A stretch of DNA of 64,000 nt from Clarkia xantiana subsp. parviflora (taxonomy: Eukaryota; Streptophyta; Magnoliopsida; Myrtales; Onagraceae): the NCBI GenBank assembly GCA_036873135.1, contig JAPTYO010000020.1, positions 6,502,081 to 6,566,080 on the forward strand, in the 5' to 3' direction. The notes under the pieces are model-generated. The model ran no database searches. It worked only from the letters and a program-made list of their open reading frames with translations, and was not told where the DNA came from. The stretch's first letter is position 1, and each line of letters begins with the position of its first letter. The position numbers were made by a program, and so were the translations under genes. Below, piece by piece: positions 9,806 to 21,832 of the stretch.

Positions 9806-11703
9806 ATGCCAAAGCTTCGTAAGTCTACTCGTTGCCCCCTCATACCTTCCTCTTCGAACGAAGAGGATGTTACCTTGAAGTCTAGTCGTTTGCCCGTTTC
9901 CGGTTTAGCCGATATGCCCGATGATGATTTGCATGTTGGTGGGGGTTCTAATGTGTCATCTAACTCGGATTCTGATGCCCCGTAGCCGAAATTTTAAGGA
10001 ACTATCTTAAGCATTCCACATATAGGAGTCTTATTAAGATGGCTGGTTTGCAGTCTGAGGACATGCCTCGTTATCCGTACGATTCGCTTCCTGAGGGTTT
10101 GCCGCTTGGATGTGTGACTCTTCCTCCGAAGGGTGGTCTGTTGTGTACCCTAGTCAGGTCAAGGCAGGGTTTCGTTTTCCGTATTGTGCCGCCTTGTGTG
10201 ACCTTTGTCGATATTATGGAATATCTCCTCTCGAATTAGTGCCTAGCGCTCATCTTGCTTGGGTGGGGTTTCACGTCTTGTGTCATAGGAAGTCTTGGGC
10301 GTATTCTCTTACTTTGTTCCGACTCTTCTATTTCCCTCGATGCCAGAGTTCGTCTGACATGTACTCCTTTGTGTGCCGCTTTCCATCCATGGATGCCGGT
10401 GGGTTTCGCTCGTTAGGTTTTATTAACCATAGGTGGGATAACCGTTATAGGTTTGTTGTTGGTAGTGATGTTTCTCGTGGGGTGTGAGCTAAGCAGTATT
10501 TTTTCATTTTCGACCGTCATACTTCCTGGAGTCTGCGTAGTAGGGGTCATGCAGACATGCCTCCTTGCTTCGAAAAGTTGTCACCCTCTGATTGTGAGGC
10601 CTTGGTGGCTATTTGTTGTTCTCACCGAGATCGTTCATATAAGACCGTTAAGGCCGTGACTGACGAGGAGTTGTATGCGACAGATATATGTGCTACCTCT
10701 CCCTTGGTATGTTAACATGGTTGTGTTTCTTTTCGTGTAGGTGGGTTCTATGATAAGGCTACTTCTTTTCAGGGGGTTGGAACTGTAGACGAGCTTGTTG
10801 ATGATGGGAGGAGGACTCCTCGCTATGCGTCTCCGGGATCTTCTAGAGTTACTCGCGCTAGCCGTAGTGTTGTTGGTATGTGGGTTTTGTTGTTTCTCGA
10901 TTCTTCATGGCTTATGTATACATGTCCTTTCTAACGGTTTACTCTTTTTTGGTGTTGTCAGGTGCCTCGCAGAAAGCGGAGTCTTCTCGTCCTCCTATGA
11001 AGAAGTTCGACTTCGAGATTAGGTCTTCCGATGCTTCTCTTCGCAAGAGAAAGACTGTATTGGCCATCCCGAGCTTGAGAGCGCCTTTCTGTAATAGAGG
11101 AAAGACTACTGGGCCTTCTCCTAAGGTTACCCGTGACATGGGCAAGGCTCCTGATTCAGGCGTTGTCGAGGGGGTGTTGGCCGATGGGTTTGTGGCCGAT
11201 GATGATGTTGAGATGACCGAGGTTCCTCCGACCGTTACCTCTCCCAGTATGTAGATGCTTCTAGTTGTTGTATTTGTTCATGGTTATCATGTATTGTCTT
11301 TATTGAGGTGTTTGCATTATGTAGGTATGGCTAGTCTTCCTCCCGTGGTCGTTGAAGAGCTCGTTCGTCCCTATGAGGGCGACATTCGTGGCATGACGTG
11401 GCATCCGATGGTTTCGACCTGCGACTTCCAATTTATGAGTGCCTTGGGAAGAATTGTCCCGATTTCCATGTTGCGAATCTAGGTGATCTTGAGTGCCTTG
11501 GGAAGCACTATGCCTGTTTAGAGGGTGAGTGTGTCGGGGACATGGCCGTTGGCGATGAGGCGGAGGGCTCGACTCCTGCCCTTGATGGTACTGGGGTTGT
11601 GGTTTCCGATGATGAGGAAGGTGGTGCTGGGGATCCTCTGACTGGTCATATCTGGGACTTGTTTGCTTTACATGTTTGTTTAGACCTTCTTGTACCTTTT
11701 TAA
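9806..11703 (+). pseudogene. Element B antisense ORF (aORF), PF04195-like, degraded
   Basis: Encoded opposite to B's gag. An ATG at 9806 opens a 59-codon stretch that ends in a stop (9983), followed by frame breaks. The PF04195-like core is readable at 10110-10487 (GFRFPYCAALCDLCRYYGI...WVGFHVL). Plausible exons with GT-AG introns are 9806-10706, 10741-10875, 10962-11246 and 11325-11703. They parallel the exon pattern of element C, including a splice acceptor about 55 bp upstream of the ATG (CAG ending 9752) suggesting a 5' UTR intron. Exon 3 has a basic RKRK segment. The C-terminus is shorter than in A or C and no coiled coil is visible. Function unknown. Confidence 0.65.
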
Positions 11704-13142
11704 ATGTATTGTTGGATGTATGCCTTTATCTCGTAGACTTGGTGCGTATGTCGTGGACTTGTTGCTTGGATTTGACCGGGGTGTTGCGCTTGTCATGTTA
11801 GACGCCTTGATTGTACCTGTTTCCTTATCATGTTATGTGTGTCAGATGAATTTGATTATGCATATTGTGGTTTTAACGAAATCGTTAATGTTTTTGCCCC
11901 CCCCTTGGCTATATCGGTTTGTGCCCTTGCATATGATCTTTTCTTCTAGATTTCCATTGTATAGAAGACCTAGTTAGCTGTGTCAATGAGACAGCTTGAT
12001 ATAACCTTCTTTATTATGTGTCGAGATATTCCGACATGCTGTGTCGAGATATTCTGACATGCTGTTTCAATGAGGCAGCATGTTCGGTATGCCCCCCTTT
12101 TTTGAGGGTGTAGATATGGATTATAGTTGAGTGGATATTTCATTATAACTTGCGACGTACATTGTTGTGCCTCGTGGTCACAACGCATGTCATTATGTGT
12201 TTCCCCGATATATGATTGACGCCTATGGTTTGCGGCGTATTTCACGTTATCTTGTATTGTTGTTCTCGTTATTGTATACTTGCGTTCGTATTCTCGGAGG
12301 TTGCCATGGCTAAGGCTTGGTGTTTTATGGTTGTTTGGGTTGGGATGGCCGAATGTGTTTGGGTATGTTTGGTATTGGTATGGAGTATTGGAAATGGGAT
12401 AACGTTTATATACCAGCTGGTCTTGTTCATGCCTCTATTTGGTTTTCTTCCAATATAGGGCCTTTACGCTAGTTGGTGGTAATCCAACTACGTTTTAAAC
12501 TTCGCTTGGACATATTCCCAAGCAAGGCCAACGCGCTAAACTGGGTCTATAACCAGGTTAGGGTTGTTTATCTGTAACCCCTACCAAGTTTCCGGTTTAA
12601 CATGGGGCCAACACGCTAGAAGGTGTGAACTCCTTCAAGGGTTGTTCCTTTAGAACCTTTACCCAGTTTCGCCCCTGGCGTAAAGGCCAACACAACATCC
12701 AGTGGGAACTCCGGAGTGATTGGTTGTAGGCCACTGTCAGGTACAAAGTCCAGCGACAGGGCAAGCGCTTAGGTGGTTCATTCGTTTTTTGATGTTTCTC
12801 ATTTTTATACTGGCCGGTTTTTTACTCTTCGTTCTAAAGACTATATTACAACTCTTGGACTAACACATATTGTTAGAATCGAATTCGTTGGAGTCTTTAT
12901 GCTTGCTTGTTGGTCATTGTTGCTTGTCTTGGTACCTGCTTTACTCATGCAAACAACATACATAATTTCATTAGATGGCGGCTTCATAACATGTTGGACA
13001 TGATACTACAAAAGCTTGCATAGGAATGTAAACTATTCTAAGCTCCACACATGGAGTGTTTTCTTTGCTACATAGCTTAGCATAATAATAAAAAAAAAAG
13101 GATAGTGGACAAGTGCATATGGGTATGCACCTTGTCGGGAGG
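11704..13142. other. Element B convergent spacer with hairpin clusters
   Basis: Non-coding region between the 3' ends of the aORF and of the gag-like module. The first cluster (11975-12085) has AGCTGTGTCAATGAGACAGCT, TGTCGAGATATTCCGACA, a TGTCGAGATATTCTGACA copy and GCTGTTTCAATGAGGCAGC. The second cluster (12462-12775) has GTTGGTGGTAATCCAAC, CTTGGACATATTCCCAAG, AACTGGGTCTATAACCAGGTT and AGGGTTGTTTATCTGTAACCCC, separated by GCCAACRCGCTA-like linkers. No ORF of interest is present. Confidence 0.65.
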
Positions 13143-13162
13143 TGGGGGGGGGGGGGGGGGGG
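13143..13162. repeat. Poly-G run
   Basis: A homopolymer of about 18 G near the end of the element B spacer. Its length is likely unreliable in the assembly. Confidence 0.7.
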
Positions 13163-13192
13163 TTGGTTGATGTGTATCATGCGGAGGGCGCG

Positions 13193-13830
13193 TCATGCCT
13201 TAAAGTGGTTCAATTGTCCGTGACAGACCATTGTCTCGATCTCGTCTTTTAGGGCGAGGCAGTCGTCGGTCTCATGCCCCCATGTCTCGTGATGTTCACA
13301 ACACCTATCGAGATTTGGTTCGACGAAGGCTTTTTCGGGGAAGGGTGGCTCGATGAGACCTTGAAGATGCTCCCTGAATAGTTCGCCCACTCCAATTCTG
13401 AGCGGCGTGAAGTCGTAAGATGGTGTATAGCTTTCGAGTCTAGCAGTCTCATTGCTTGCCCTGTCGGTGTCGACATCCTCGTCCGTGTCACATGGATGTC
13501 CCATGACCTCTTCCCATAGTAGTGTGTTTTCCTCCTCCTCCCACATCATTGCGAAGGTCAGCTTGTCCCTGAAATCTTTCATTATTTGGGTTGTCATGAT
13601 TCCATAGCCTCCTCCGAAGAACCCGCTTTTCTGGAATTCCAAGTTTCTATAGAAGGCTCGTATGACCTCCCCTGGGGTTGCGTCTGTCGCTGCCGCGTGT
13701 TCTTGCTGAACCTGCGAAAATAAGAACGAATACTTTCCCTTTTCCTTTGAACGACCGCGTCTATATTGATCACGTCTCCAGTTATATTTGGGTTGTCTTG
13801 TTCCTCCCTCCTTTCTTCGCGAGTCCCTGC
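13193..13830 (-). pseudogene. Element B second gag-like module
   Basis: Lies downstream of the protease on the minus strand. The start of the module (RESIRSYFRRF) is the end of the 13594-14259 frame; it then shifts into the 13193-13642 frame (FRDKLTFAMMWEEEE, then RCCEHHETWGHETDDC). The last motif is again a CX2HX4HX4C knuckle followed by a LALKDEIETMV helix, colinear with element A's gag end (VALKHDIETLI). So B carries a second partial gag capsid and knuckle after its protease. It ends at a stop at 13193. It could be a captured gag from a related element or a duplicated domain. A frameshift near 13620 breaks it. Confidence 0.65.
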
Positions 13831-14029
13831 ATGAGGTGGGGACTCCTGGGGCACCTGCATAATGTCAACTTCGGTTGTCTCCTCCTCTTCGTTGTGTGTT
13901 GGTGCCTTCCTTGACGGGGCGAAGCATAGTAACCTACTTAGGCATAGTGAGCCTGTGAGGAATTTTGCTTTGCCCCTCCTTCGTTTCTTTTCCTTTCCCG
14001 TCTCTTCCTCTCCCTGTTCTTCTGGTATG

Positions 14030-14593
14030 TTGATCATATTGATCGAGGTGTGTCGGTGTGCCTTAGGCTTCATGGCATTTAGGTAGCATCTACGAGCTGT
14101 CACTTGGTCGCCCAATACTTCACCTATTCCGTTTGGGGTTAGGAACTTCATTTTTTGATGGACTGTGGAGGCGATGATTCCTGTCGGGTTGATGGCCGTT
14201 CGACCGAAGATACCATTATAAGCCCCTAGTTCCTCTACCACCACGAAGTTGACGTTCATCTGGATTTGTGCTCAAAGGGTAGGTTGTTTCACCTGCGAAG
14301 CTAACAAGTGGGATGTTCACCTGTTTTAGATCTTGTCTTCTCTTTACCAATTGTTCGAGCACTCTTACATGTAGTAAGTCTGCCGAACTGCCCCCATCGA
14401 CGAGGATCCTTTTGACGTCGAAGCCATCCACTTCCAAGGTGACGACCAATGCGTCGTCACACGGGTATACAATGTGTTGCATGTCTTTTCTCAAGAATTG
14501 GATGACCTCTTCCTCCTCGACCCTTGGGCGCTTTCCATAAAGTTCCATGTTTGGGAGGCGTATACCTCCCTGGCGTTTGATACTCCTCCTCAT
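14030..14593 (-). pseudogene. Element B aspartic protease
   Basis: Retropepsin-like domain split over two frames: 14593-14216 has the catalytic VDGGSSADLLHVRVLE (Asp-Gly-Gly rather than the usual Asp-Ser/Thr-Gly) and VSFAGETTYPL; 14259 onward has AYNGIFGRTAIN and the conserved GEVLGDQVTARRCY end. The frame break lies near 14250. The DGG active-site triad is a departure from element A (DSG) and may reduce activity. It follows gag, also in a shifted frame. Confidence 0.75.
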
Positions 14594-16485
14594 GCGGCCG
14601 GTCCTCCGTGGATGACATTGATGGTTCCCCTTTTGATCGGGGATGGGCGCTCGCCCACCTTCTCTTTTCCTTTGTTCTGAGTTCCTTGTGCTTGTGGTGT
14701 GCCTCCATTACCCCTTTTTCGATTGTCCACAAATTGTCGTAGCCCTCCTTGTCTGATGATGTGGTGTATGTTCGAGAGGAGGGTGTAGCATTCGTCTGTC
14801 GTATGTCCGTGCACTTCATGGTTATTACACCATTGGTCTAGCTTGTCCCCGATTGGTACGTCCTTGTACCTTAGTGGTGTGTTCCAGATATTCATTTTTT
14901 TCATCACTCCTAAGATCACGGAGGGCGTTGCGTTCAGTGGGGGCCTTGTGGTTGGTTGGTTGGTCTCCCTCACGATGTTGACAGGTTGAGGCCTCTGTTG
15001 CTGTTGCATTGATGGTTGTTGCCATATTGGTGGCCTGCCTTCGAATGGCTTGTTTTGCCTCATCGATCCTCCAGCGTTCGTCTGGGGGGGTGTCCTCAAC
15101 TTTCGGTTGTGCCTGTCTCTCTCCAAGTCGATGTATTGTTTCACGCGGGCTGCTAGTTCCTCCGGTGATGCTACCGGTTTTATCGCCAATTTGTCCGCTA
15201 GGGCGCTGCTGTTCTTACCAAGGTTCCCGATGAATGCCCGAACTATCTCCTGATTCTCTAACTCCTCGTTGATATCTGCAATGTTTTGATTGAATCGGGT
15301 ATAATAGCTAGCCAAGGTTTCATCGTTACCTTGTCATACATCATCCAGGAATCCTACGCTTTTCCTTAGTTGCCGTTCACCCAAGTACCTCTGCAAGAAC
15401 TTCTTCTTGAGGTATTCCTAAGAGGTGACGGAGTTTCTCGGGAGGCCGAAGAACCAATGTGCCGCTGGACCTGTTAAAGTGGTTGCGAACAATAGAGCGA
15501 CTATGTTCTCATTGTGGGTTCTTCCGAAGAGCGCAGCCTCATGTTGTTGTATATGTTCAATCAGATCCCCTTTGCCATTGTATTTCTCTCTTTCTGCATT
15601 TAGAGCATCCGACACGTGGCTATGTATTATGTCCTGTGTGAATGGGTGGGATGCCTTGTCGCTGAGGACATGCATGGCCCTTCCCTTAGCCTCCACCATC
15701 AATTTCGTTATTATTTCCTCCACCTCTTCTGGGGTCATTGTTGGCGGGTTTGTGTACGGAGTTGTGTCGGCGCCTACTCTGATTCTTGTTTCTCGTAACT
15801 CCTCACGTGGGGCTTGGAGTCCTCCGTTGTTTCCGACATGGTGGTCATGTCCTCCCGGGACTTGGCGGTTATCGTCGTTGCCGGCGTGTTCCGCTTGTGC
15901 ATGGTAGTCTCTACCATTCCCTGCACGTTGTTCATGTCCTGTCGGGGGTTGGGGGTACCCCTCTTCATGGAAGCCTTGTGGCGGTGGTACCTGTTCATCA
16001 TCAAAAAATCGTTCGTTTCTTGGGGGTAGCATGGCCTCCTCATCATGGTGGTTGTTTGCATCTCTAAACACCCGTCCTCCTCATTGGGCGTAAGCCGCTC
16101 TTGCATGGGGAACTTCCTGTGGTGGTATGTCATACGCATTCCGGTTGTAGAACCGGCTATCGTAGGATGAATGTCCATGTGAGTGACCTGCGAAGGGCAT
16201 GCCATATGGTGGGAAACCATAGTGAAAATCGTGTGGGGGCATCCTGTAAAGGGAGCTATGTGAGAAGGTCCTGCGATGTCTCCTTTCCACTCCTCCTGAT
16301 TGATGCCTACTCCGTGGGGTGCTTGATGCCGACGATGCATCCACGGGCATATTCTATTGTTGGTGTTGTTTCTCCGCCGGAGTGTTCTCGTGTACATGTC
16401 CCCGTACTTCGATGTTTACCCTTGGACGATCCTCCTGTCCGTTGGGTGGCTGTTCCCTAGGTGTTGGTTCGCTTCGTGCGGCCAT
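14594..16485 (-). pseudogene. Element B gag
   Basis: The ATG at 16485 starts MAARSEPTPREQPP and stops after 43 codons (TAG). The capsid frame 16071-15418 continues in the same frame after stops near 15418 and 15330 into 15315-14590. It has a Pro/His-rich N-terminus, a retrotransposon gag capsid domain (HWFFGLP ... ASYYTRFNQN ... RAFIGNL) and a knuckle WCNNHEVHGHTTDEC (CX2HX4HX4C). At least three nonsense codons break it, so it is dead. The nested Copia inserted 14 bp upstream of this ATG. Confidence 0.8.
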
Positions 16486-16499
16486 TCCTCGAGTGATCG

Positions 16500-16773
16500 T
16501 AATAGCTTTAATGAGTTGAATCATTTGTTGAATAATGATTAGGGATTACAATGCATAAGGCTATATATACTAGGTGATAAGGATCACCAACTAGGACTGA
16601 TCTATCATATGTGCCTAGCTTGGTGCACCAAGGTGCATATACCATGTAACATGTACTACATGATATATGACACCATATAATAACCTTATACAATCATCTA
16701 ATGACATAATGGAAGTAAGTGCAAGTGTAAGTAACAAGATGCAATGTGAGCATATCAATCAATACACTCTATA
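16500..16773 (-). repeat. 3' LTR of nested Copia
   Basis: 274 bp, pairs with 22422-22698. The minus-strand polypurine tract AAAAGGATGGGAGAA lies just outside it (16774-16788). Confidence 0.95.
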
Positions 16774-17143
16774 TTCTCCCATCCTTTTCTTCTTCTTCTC
16801 TTCTTTCTTGGAAGACATCCTTGATCCCATATAGCTTTAGCAAAGCCAAGTGCTGATTCTTTACCAATGCCTTGGTAAGCAAGTCAGCAAGTTGTTCCTT
16901 TGAAGGAATGTAATGGACACCAATGATTCCTTGTTGAATATGGTGTCTTGTGAAGTGGCAGTCCAGCTCAATGTGCTTGGTGCGCTCATAAAACATGGGA
17001 TTCTTTGAAATCTTCACAGCTGCCTGACTATCTATGTGTATTGGGATAGGAAGACTTATTTGTATACCAAGTTCCTTGAGTATTCTCCCCACCCAAAGTG
17101 CCTCCTGAATTGCAACTCTTAGACATATACTCTGCTTCAGCAC
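16769..17143 (-). pseudogene. Nested Copia RNase H C-terminus
   Basis: Contains HIDSQAAVKISKNPMFYERT and the RTKHIELDCHF signature of Copia RNase H, then the ADLLTKAL tail. It is separated from the RT by stops and a frame change around 17143-17307. In life it would degrade the RNA strand of the replication hybrid. Confidence 0.9.
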
Positions 17144-17306
17144 TTAATAAGGAAATGGTATCTTGCTTCTTTACTTTCCAAGCTATCATGGCTTCACCTA
17201 GCTTGACACAATAAGCACTGACTGATTTCCTACTAAAAGGTCAAACAGCCCAATCAGAGTCACAAAACAAGCTCAAATTGAGTTTGTTGTTGGAAGGATA
17301 GATCAA

Positions 17307-18425
17307 TCATTGACCTGGGGTGCCTTTAATGTATCTGATGACTCTTATGACTGCATCATGATGAGACTTCTTTGGTTTGTCAACAAACTGACTAAGCCTT
17401 TGTACTGAAAAGCTAATGTCTGGCCTTCTCATGGTAAGGTATAGCAACTTACCAATGATCCTCCTATATGAAGTGGCATCTTCCAAGGGTCTATCATCAG
17501 TGTTTGAGTTAGTTGCTTTTTCATACTCATGTGTGGTGAGTTTGACATTGAATTCCATAGGGGTTTCAGCGGGCCTTGCAGCCCCTAGGCCAGCATCTTC
17601 AATAAGCTCAATTGTATACTTCCTTTGGTTGATTACAAGGCCTTTATCTGATCTTGCAACTTCTAGCCCCAAAAAGTACCTCAAGTCTCCTAAATCCTTC
17701 AGTTTGAAGTGTGTTTGGAGTGTGTTTTTCAATTGATTGATCATATTGGTATTGGAACCAGTGATTAGAAGATCATCAACATAGGTGAGAAGAAAAACTT
17801 TGTCATCACCTTGAATCTTGGTGAACAAGGAATGATCTGAGGCACATTGCTTGTACCCATTCTTCAATAAGGTTTGGGTGAGCTTGATGTTCCATTGTCT
17901 TGAAGCTTGTTTAAGGCCATACAAGGACTTCTTGAGCTTGCATACATGTTTGGGATACCCCTCAAGAGACTTGGAAGGATTGAAACCTTGGGGCATGTCC
18001 ATGTACACTTCCTCATTTAGATCACCTTGAAGAAATGCATTGTTTACATCCATGTGCTACAATCCCCATGATTTGGCAGCTGCCAAAGCTAATATGATCC
18101 TCACTGTGTCCATCTTGACCACAGGAGAGAATGTCTCATTGAAATCAGTCCCTTCAATATGAGTGAATCCCTTGGCAACCAATCTTGCTTTGTATCTTTC
18201 AATGGAACCATCAGAATTGTATTTGACTTTAAACACCCATTTGCAACCAATTGAAGATTTACATTGTGGAAGTTCCATTAGCTCCCAAATGTTTTTGTTC
18301 TGAAGGACTTGCATTTCTTCCTTCATAGCTAAGATACATTTTGGGTCTTTGATTGCTTGTTTATAGGTGGTTGGTTCTTTGATCTTGTCAATGGCAGCCA
18401 ATAAGCATTTGTATTGTGGACCCAA
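17307..18425 (-). pseudogene. Nested Copia reverse transcriptase
   Basis: Two pieces in the same frame (18425-18057 and 18053-17307) are separated by a single TAG at 18054-18056. Conserved parts in order: CKWVFKVKYN, RLVAKGF, ETFSPVVKMDTVR, MDVNNAFLQGDL, SLYGLKQASRQW and the catalytic YVDDLLITGSN. The length agrees with a complete Copia RT. It is inactive because of the stop and further 3' damage. Confidence 0.92.
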
Positions 18426-18873
18426 GTTGTCATAGGAAACATACTCATGCCAAAAGTTGCATTTGAACTTGATCTTTGTTGGAGTTCAGCAAGCCTTGCA
18501 CTCCTCCTAGGAGGTGGTGGGTTGAGTTGTGCAATTCTCAGGCTCCTTCTTAGATTGGAAGGTTGGGGTGGATCATCTTCAATTGGTTGTTGAGGTGCTT
18601 GAACTTCAATTTGAGGTGTAGTAACCTCAATGATAGGAGTGTGGCTTGGTATATCCATATCAAAATAAGATGGACTCTCAGGGGGGGGAAGTCCTCAAAG
18701 GGTTGCTTGACTCCCAAGCAAGATGGAATAAGAGTCTTTAGAGCATCCTTTGACATGCTAAAGGGGAAGATGTCTTCATGGAAATGAACATCTCTTGAAA
18801 CATGAAATACTGAGCTGGAAATGTTCATCACAAGGTACCTTTTTGGGATGTTGAATACCCCATAAGAATGCAT
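18426..18873 (-). pseudogene. Nested Copia integrase-RT linker, frame-shifted
   Basis: Overlapping frames 18873-18550 and 18658-18329 cover the variable linker (YGVFNIPKRYLVM, VSRDVHFHEDIFPF, then a Pro-rich stretch). The break from the integrase frame falls at about 18830-18870. Confidence 0.8.
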
Positions 18874-19838
18874 GGTTCAACCATTGGACTAAACTTGTCA
18901 TGGTTGTTCAATTTGGTTGTAAAACATAGACAACCTATAGTTCTCAAGTGATTAAGGGAAGGGGCTTTGCCATATAACACTTCTATGGGTGACTTGAACT
19001 TCAAGATAGAAGTGGGTAGCCTGTTGAGTAAATAACAAGCATTGAGTATGCAATACCCCCAATGCCTCAATGGCATGGATGCTTGAAACCTTATAGCTCT
19101 AGCAATGTTGAGGATATCCATATGTTTGCGTTCCACCCTTCCATTTTGTTGTGGTGTATGCACACAACTAGTTTGATGGAGGATGCCAAATTGAAGAAGG
19201 AAACCTTTGCAAACTGAGTTGATGAACTCAATCCCATTATCACTCCTCAAAGTCTTGACCATTGTACCAAACTGATTCTTCACCATGATTAAGAAATTCT
19301 TGATGTGCAAGAAAGTGTCACTCTTGTGACTCATCAAGTAAACCCAAGTTGCCCTTGAGTGATCATCAACAATGGTCAAGAAATATTGATTGTTCTTGAA
19401 GGTTGGTACTTTGTAAGGACCCCAAAAATCCATGTGAATCAAATCAAAAGGCTTTGAAGCAATAGAATCACTGATTGGAAATGAAAGTCTAGATTGTTTT
19501 GCAAGAGGACAAATAGTGCATTGTTTGATACAACCATATGTCTTATTCAAGCCTAAAACGTCCAAATGATTCAAATATTGTTCTGAGACATGGCCCAAAC
19601 GCCTATGCCATCTCAATACTTCATCCTCATTCTCCAAGCAAGCAGCTGCTATCTTCCTTGTGTTTGAAGGCACCACATCCTTCAAAGTGTACAGTCCTTT
19701 ATTCCATTCCCCAATCACCATGGACTTGCCACTCTGGCCCTGAAGTAACACATCATCACAAGTAAATATCACTTTGCAATTTAACTGGCTAGGTAACCTA
19801 GATACAGAGATCAGATTGAACTTGAAGTCAGGGACCAA
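18828..19838 (-). pseudogene. Nested Copia integrase
   Basis: Contains the GAG-pre-integrase HHCC-type region (WHRRLGHVSEQYL...CTICPLAKQ), then the catalytic core with Asp in HMDFWGPYKV, Asp in LRSDNGIEF and Glu in QQNGRVERKH. The three acidic residues are intact. In the element it joins cDNA ends to host DNA. It is in frame with gag-PR upstream but separated by stops at about 19857 and 19899. Confidence 0.93.
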
Positions 19839-19898
19839 TAGTATGTTGGTCTATGTGAATCCACTTGAGAAAGAGCAAGAACCAACATGAGTCACTTT

Positions 19899-21209
19899 TC
19901 ACTTGTGACCATTTTTCAAGTGCACATATTGGTGATCAGATTCACTCTTCTTCAAATCATGTAGCCACTCAATTTGATGAGTGATATGATTAGTAGCACC
20001 TGAGTCAACTATCCAAACCATAGAATCACTTGATATACCTGCCATGTTGACATGAGCTTGATCTACATCTTCAAAGCTTAGAGGTGTATGATCAAAATGA
20101 TCATTATGGGCAGCAACATGTTGGATCCTTTTGTCAGCTGTGCCATGGAAGATCCTTTTGTCCTTGGCTGCCACATGCTCAATTGTGCTTGAGTTACCAC
20201 CTTCTTCAACAATATTGGCTGAATTCCAATTCCTTTTAGGAGCATTTGGATTGGTTTGATGGATTGGGTGATCATATGGGTAGCCATGCTTTATGTAGCA
20301 ATTGTCTTCAATGTGACCTCTCCTGCCACAATAGTTGCAAGTATGAAGTGGTTTGCCACTTGAGGGATTAAAGTTGCCTCTACCAAAGCCATTGCCTCTT
20401 CCAATGCCATTGCCTCTTACAAAGCCTCTACCCCTGGCATATCCTCTTCCATTGCCTCTACCACCACAATAGGATGGGTTCTTTCCAGTGAATAAGGCAG
20501 TTTCCTCACCCACATCACCAATGGAATCAGAGATGGTCCTTTGGCTTTCTTCTTGTACCAACACAGAGAAGGCAATGCTAAGAGAAGGAAGTGGTTGTCT
20601 CATAAGCAAGGTGCTCCTAATGTGTCCATAGGAGTCATTCAGTCCCAAAAGAAATGCCATCAACTTCTGCTTCTCCATGTGTTCATTAACAATGGCAATG
20701 TCCCCAGCACATTGGAGATCCAAATCATCAATAGAAGCAAGAGCATCCCAGAGTTGCTTCATTTTGGCAAAGTACTCAGTGATAGAGAGCACACCTTGAG
20801 ATGTTTGGTAAATCTCCCTTGTTAATTGGAATATTTGTGTGCCATCCACCTTATCAAACATCTCTTTCAAGTCAGTCCAAATGGAAGAAGCAGTAGTGTT
20901 GTAGACCAAGCCATTTACCAAATCCTTGGCCACAGTATTCCTCAACCATGCTTTGACAATTGCATTTTCTCTATCCCATTTCACTCTATCATTGACATCA
21001 ACATCCAACCTTGTGAATGTGCCATCTATAAAACCAAGCTTGTTCTTCACCAACAAGCCTTCCCTGATTGAGGTGCTCCAAACATGATAGTTGGAGGTCC
21101 CTTGAAGTTGGAAAGGGATGAGCATATGGCCAGTGGTGTCTGAGGGGTGTATGTAAAGGGGGTCATCAACATTGGTGTCTTGAGCCATCTTGTAACCCAA
21201 GCAACACAA
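19899..21209 (-). pseudogene. Nested Copia gag and start of protease
   Basis: 436 codons open from the GTG/ATG region at 21209. The N-terminal LYIHPSDTTGHMLI and NYHVWSTSIREGL are the Copia gag signature (Retrotran_gag_3 type). An RGNGRGYARGRG-type Gly/Arg-rich part follows, then the zinc knuckle CNYCGRRGHIEDNC (CX2CX4HX4C), then the protease start VWIVDSGATNHIT with catalytic DSG. It ends at TGA (19899). It is a normal gag except for the later stops. Confidence 0.92.
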
Positions 21210-21358
21210 GTAGGTATCAAATTGGAGTCAGGGGAAACTAAATCCAAGAAATCAGCTGCCAAAAATCCAAGTAGAATTGCATACACAAGGTTGCACTACA
21301 AACAAAAGTAGTACACCAAGGTTGTTAATAGTAAGACAAATTCCAGCTCACTCTTTGG

Positions 21359-21832
21359 TAGGGGTGGCAACGGGTCACAGATAATCCGTGACCCGCGGGG
21401 CCCCGCCCCGATTTTGACCCGTTGACTCGCGATCCGTGACCCGTGGGGCGGGTACGGTTTTGGGGTCGCCACGCCCCGTTGACCCGCCCCGCCCCGTATG
21501 TGGATAATTTATATATATATTACATGCATTTATACAAAACTATATAGGTAATATAATACTTAATAAATAATTAGGATTTGTGACTTGTATTTAGATTTGT
21601 AGTTAAATTTATTATTTGTGATTTAAATTTTAAATTGAATTTGTATAGGGTAAATATAGAATTTAGGGTTTAAATTTTTAATAATATATTATGTACTACT
21701 AATAGGTGACCCGCGGATCGACCCGCCCCGCCCCGCGAACTGTGTGGGGCGGGTACGGGTCGACCATCTTGATCCGCGGGGCGGGTACGGGGCAAGCGAT
21801 ACCCGCCCCGACCCGCCCCGTTGACAACCCTA
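21359..21832. mobile_element. hAT-type non-autonomous element (MITE)
   Basis: 474 bp, ends TAGGGGTGGCAACGGGTC and (inverted) TAGGGTTGTCAACGGGGCGGGTC. A perfect 8-bp duplication CTCTTTGG flanks it (21351-21358, 21833-21840), the length expected for hAT. Both ends are rich in GACCCGCCCCG motifs and the middle is AT-rich. It lies in the Copia leader between the primer site and gag. No coding capacity. Confidence 0.92.

Noticed and set aside
15425..16519. Plus-strand ORFs opposite element B gag
   Set aside because: Antisense shadows of the gag frame with no family resemblance.
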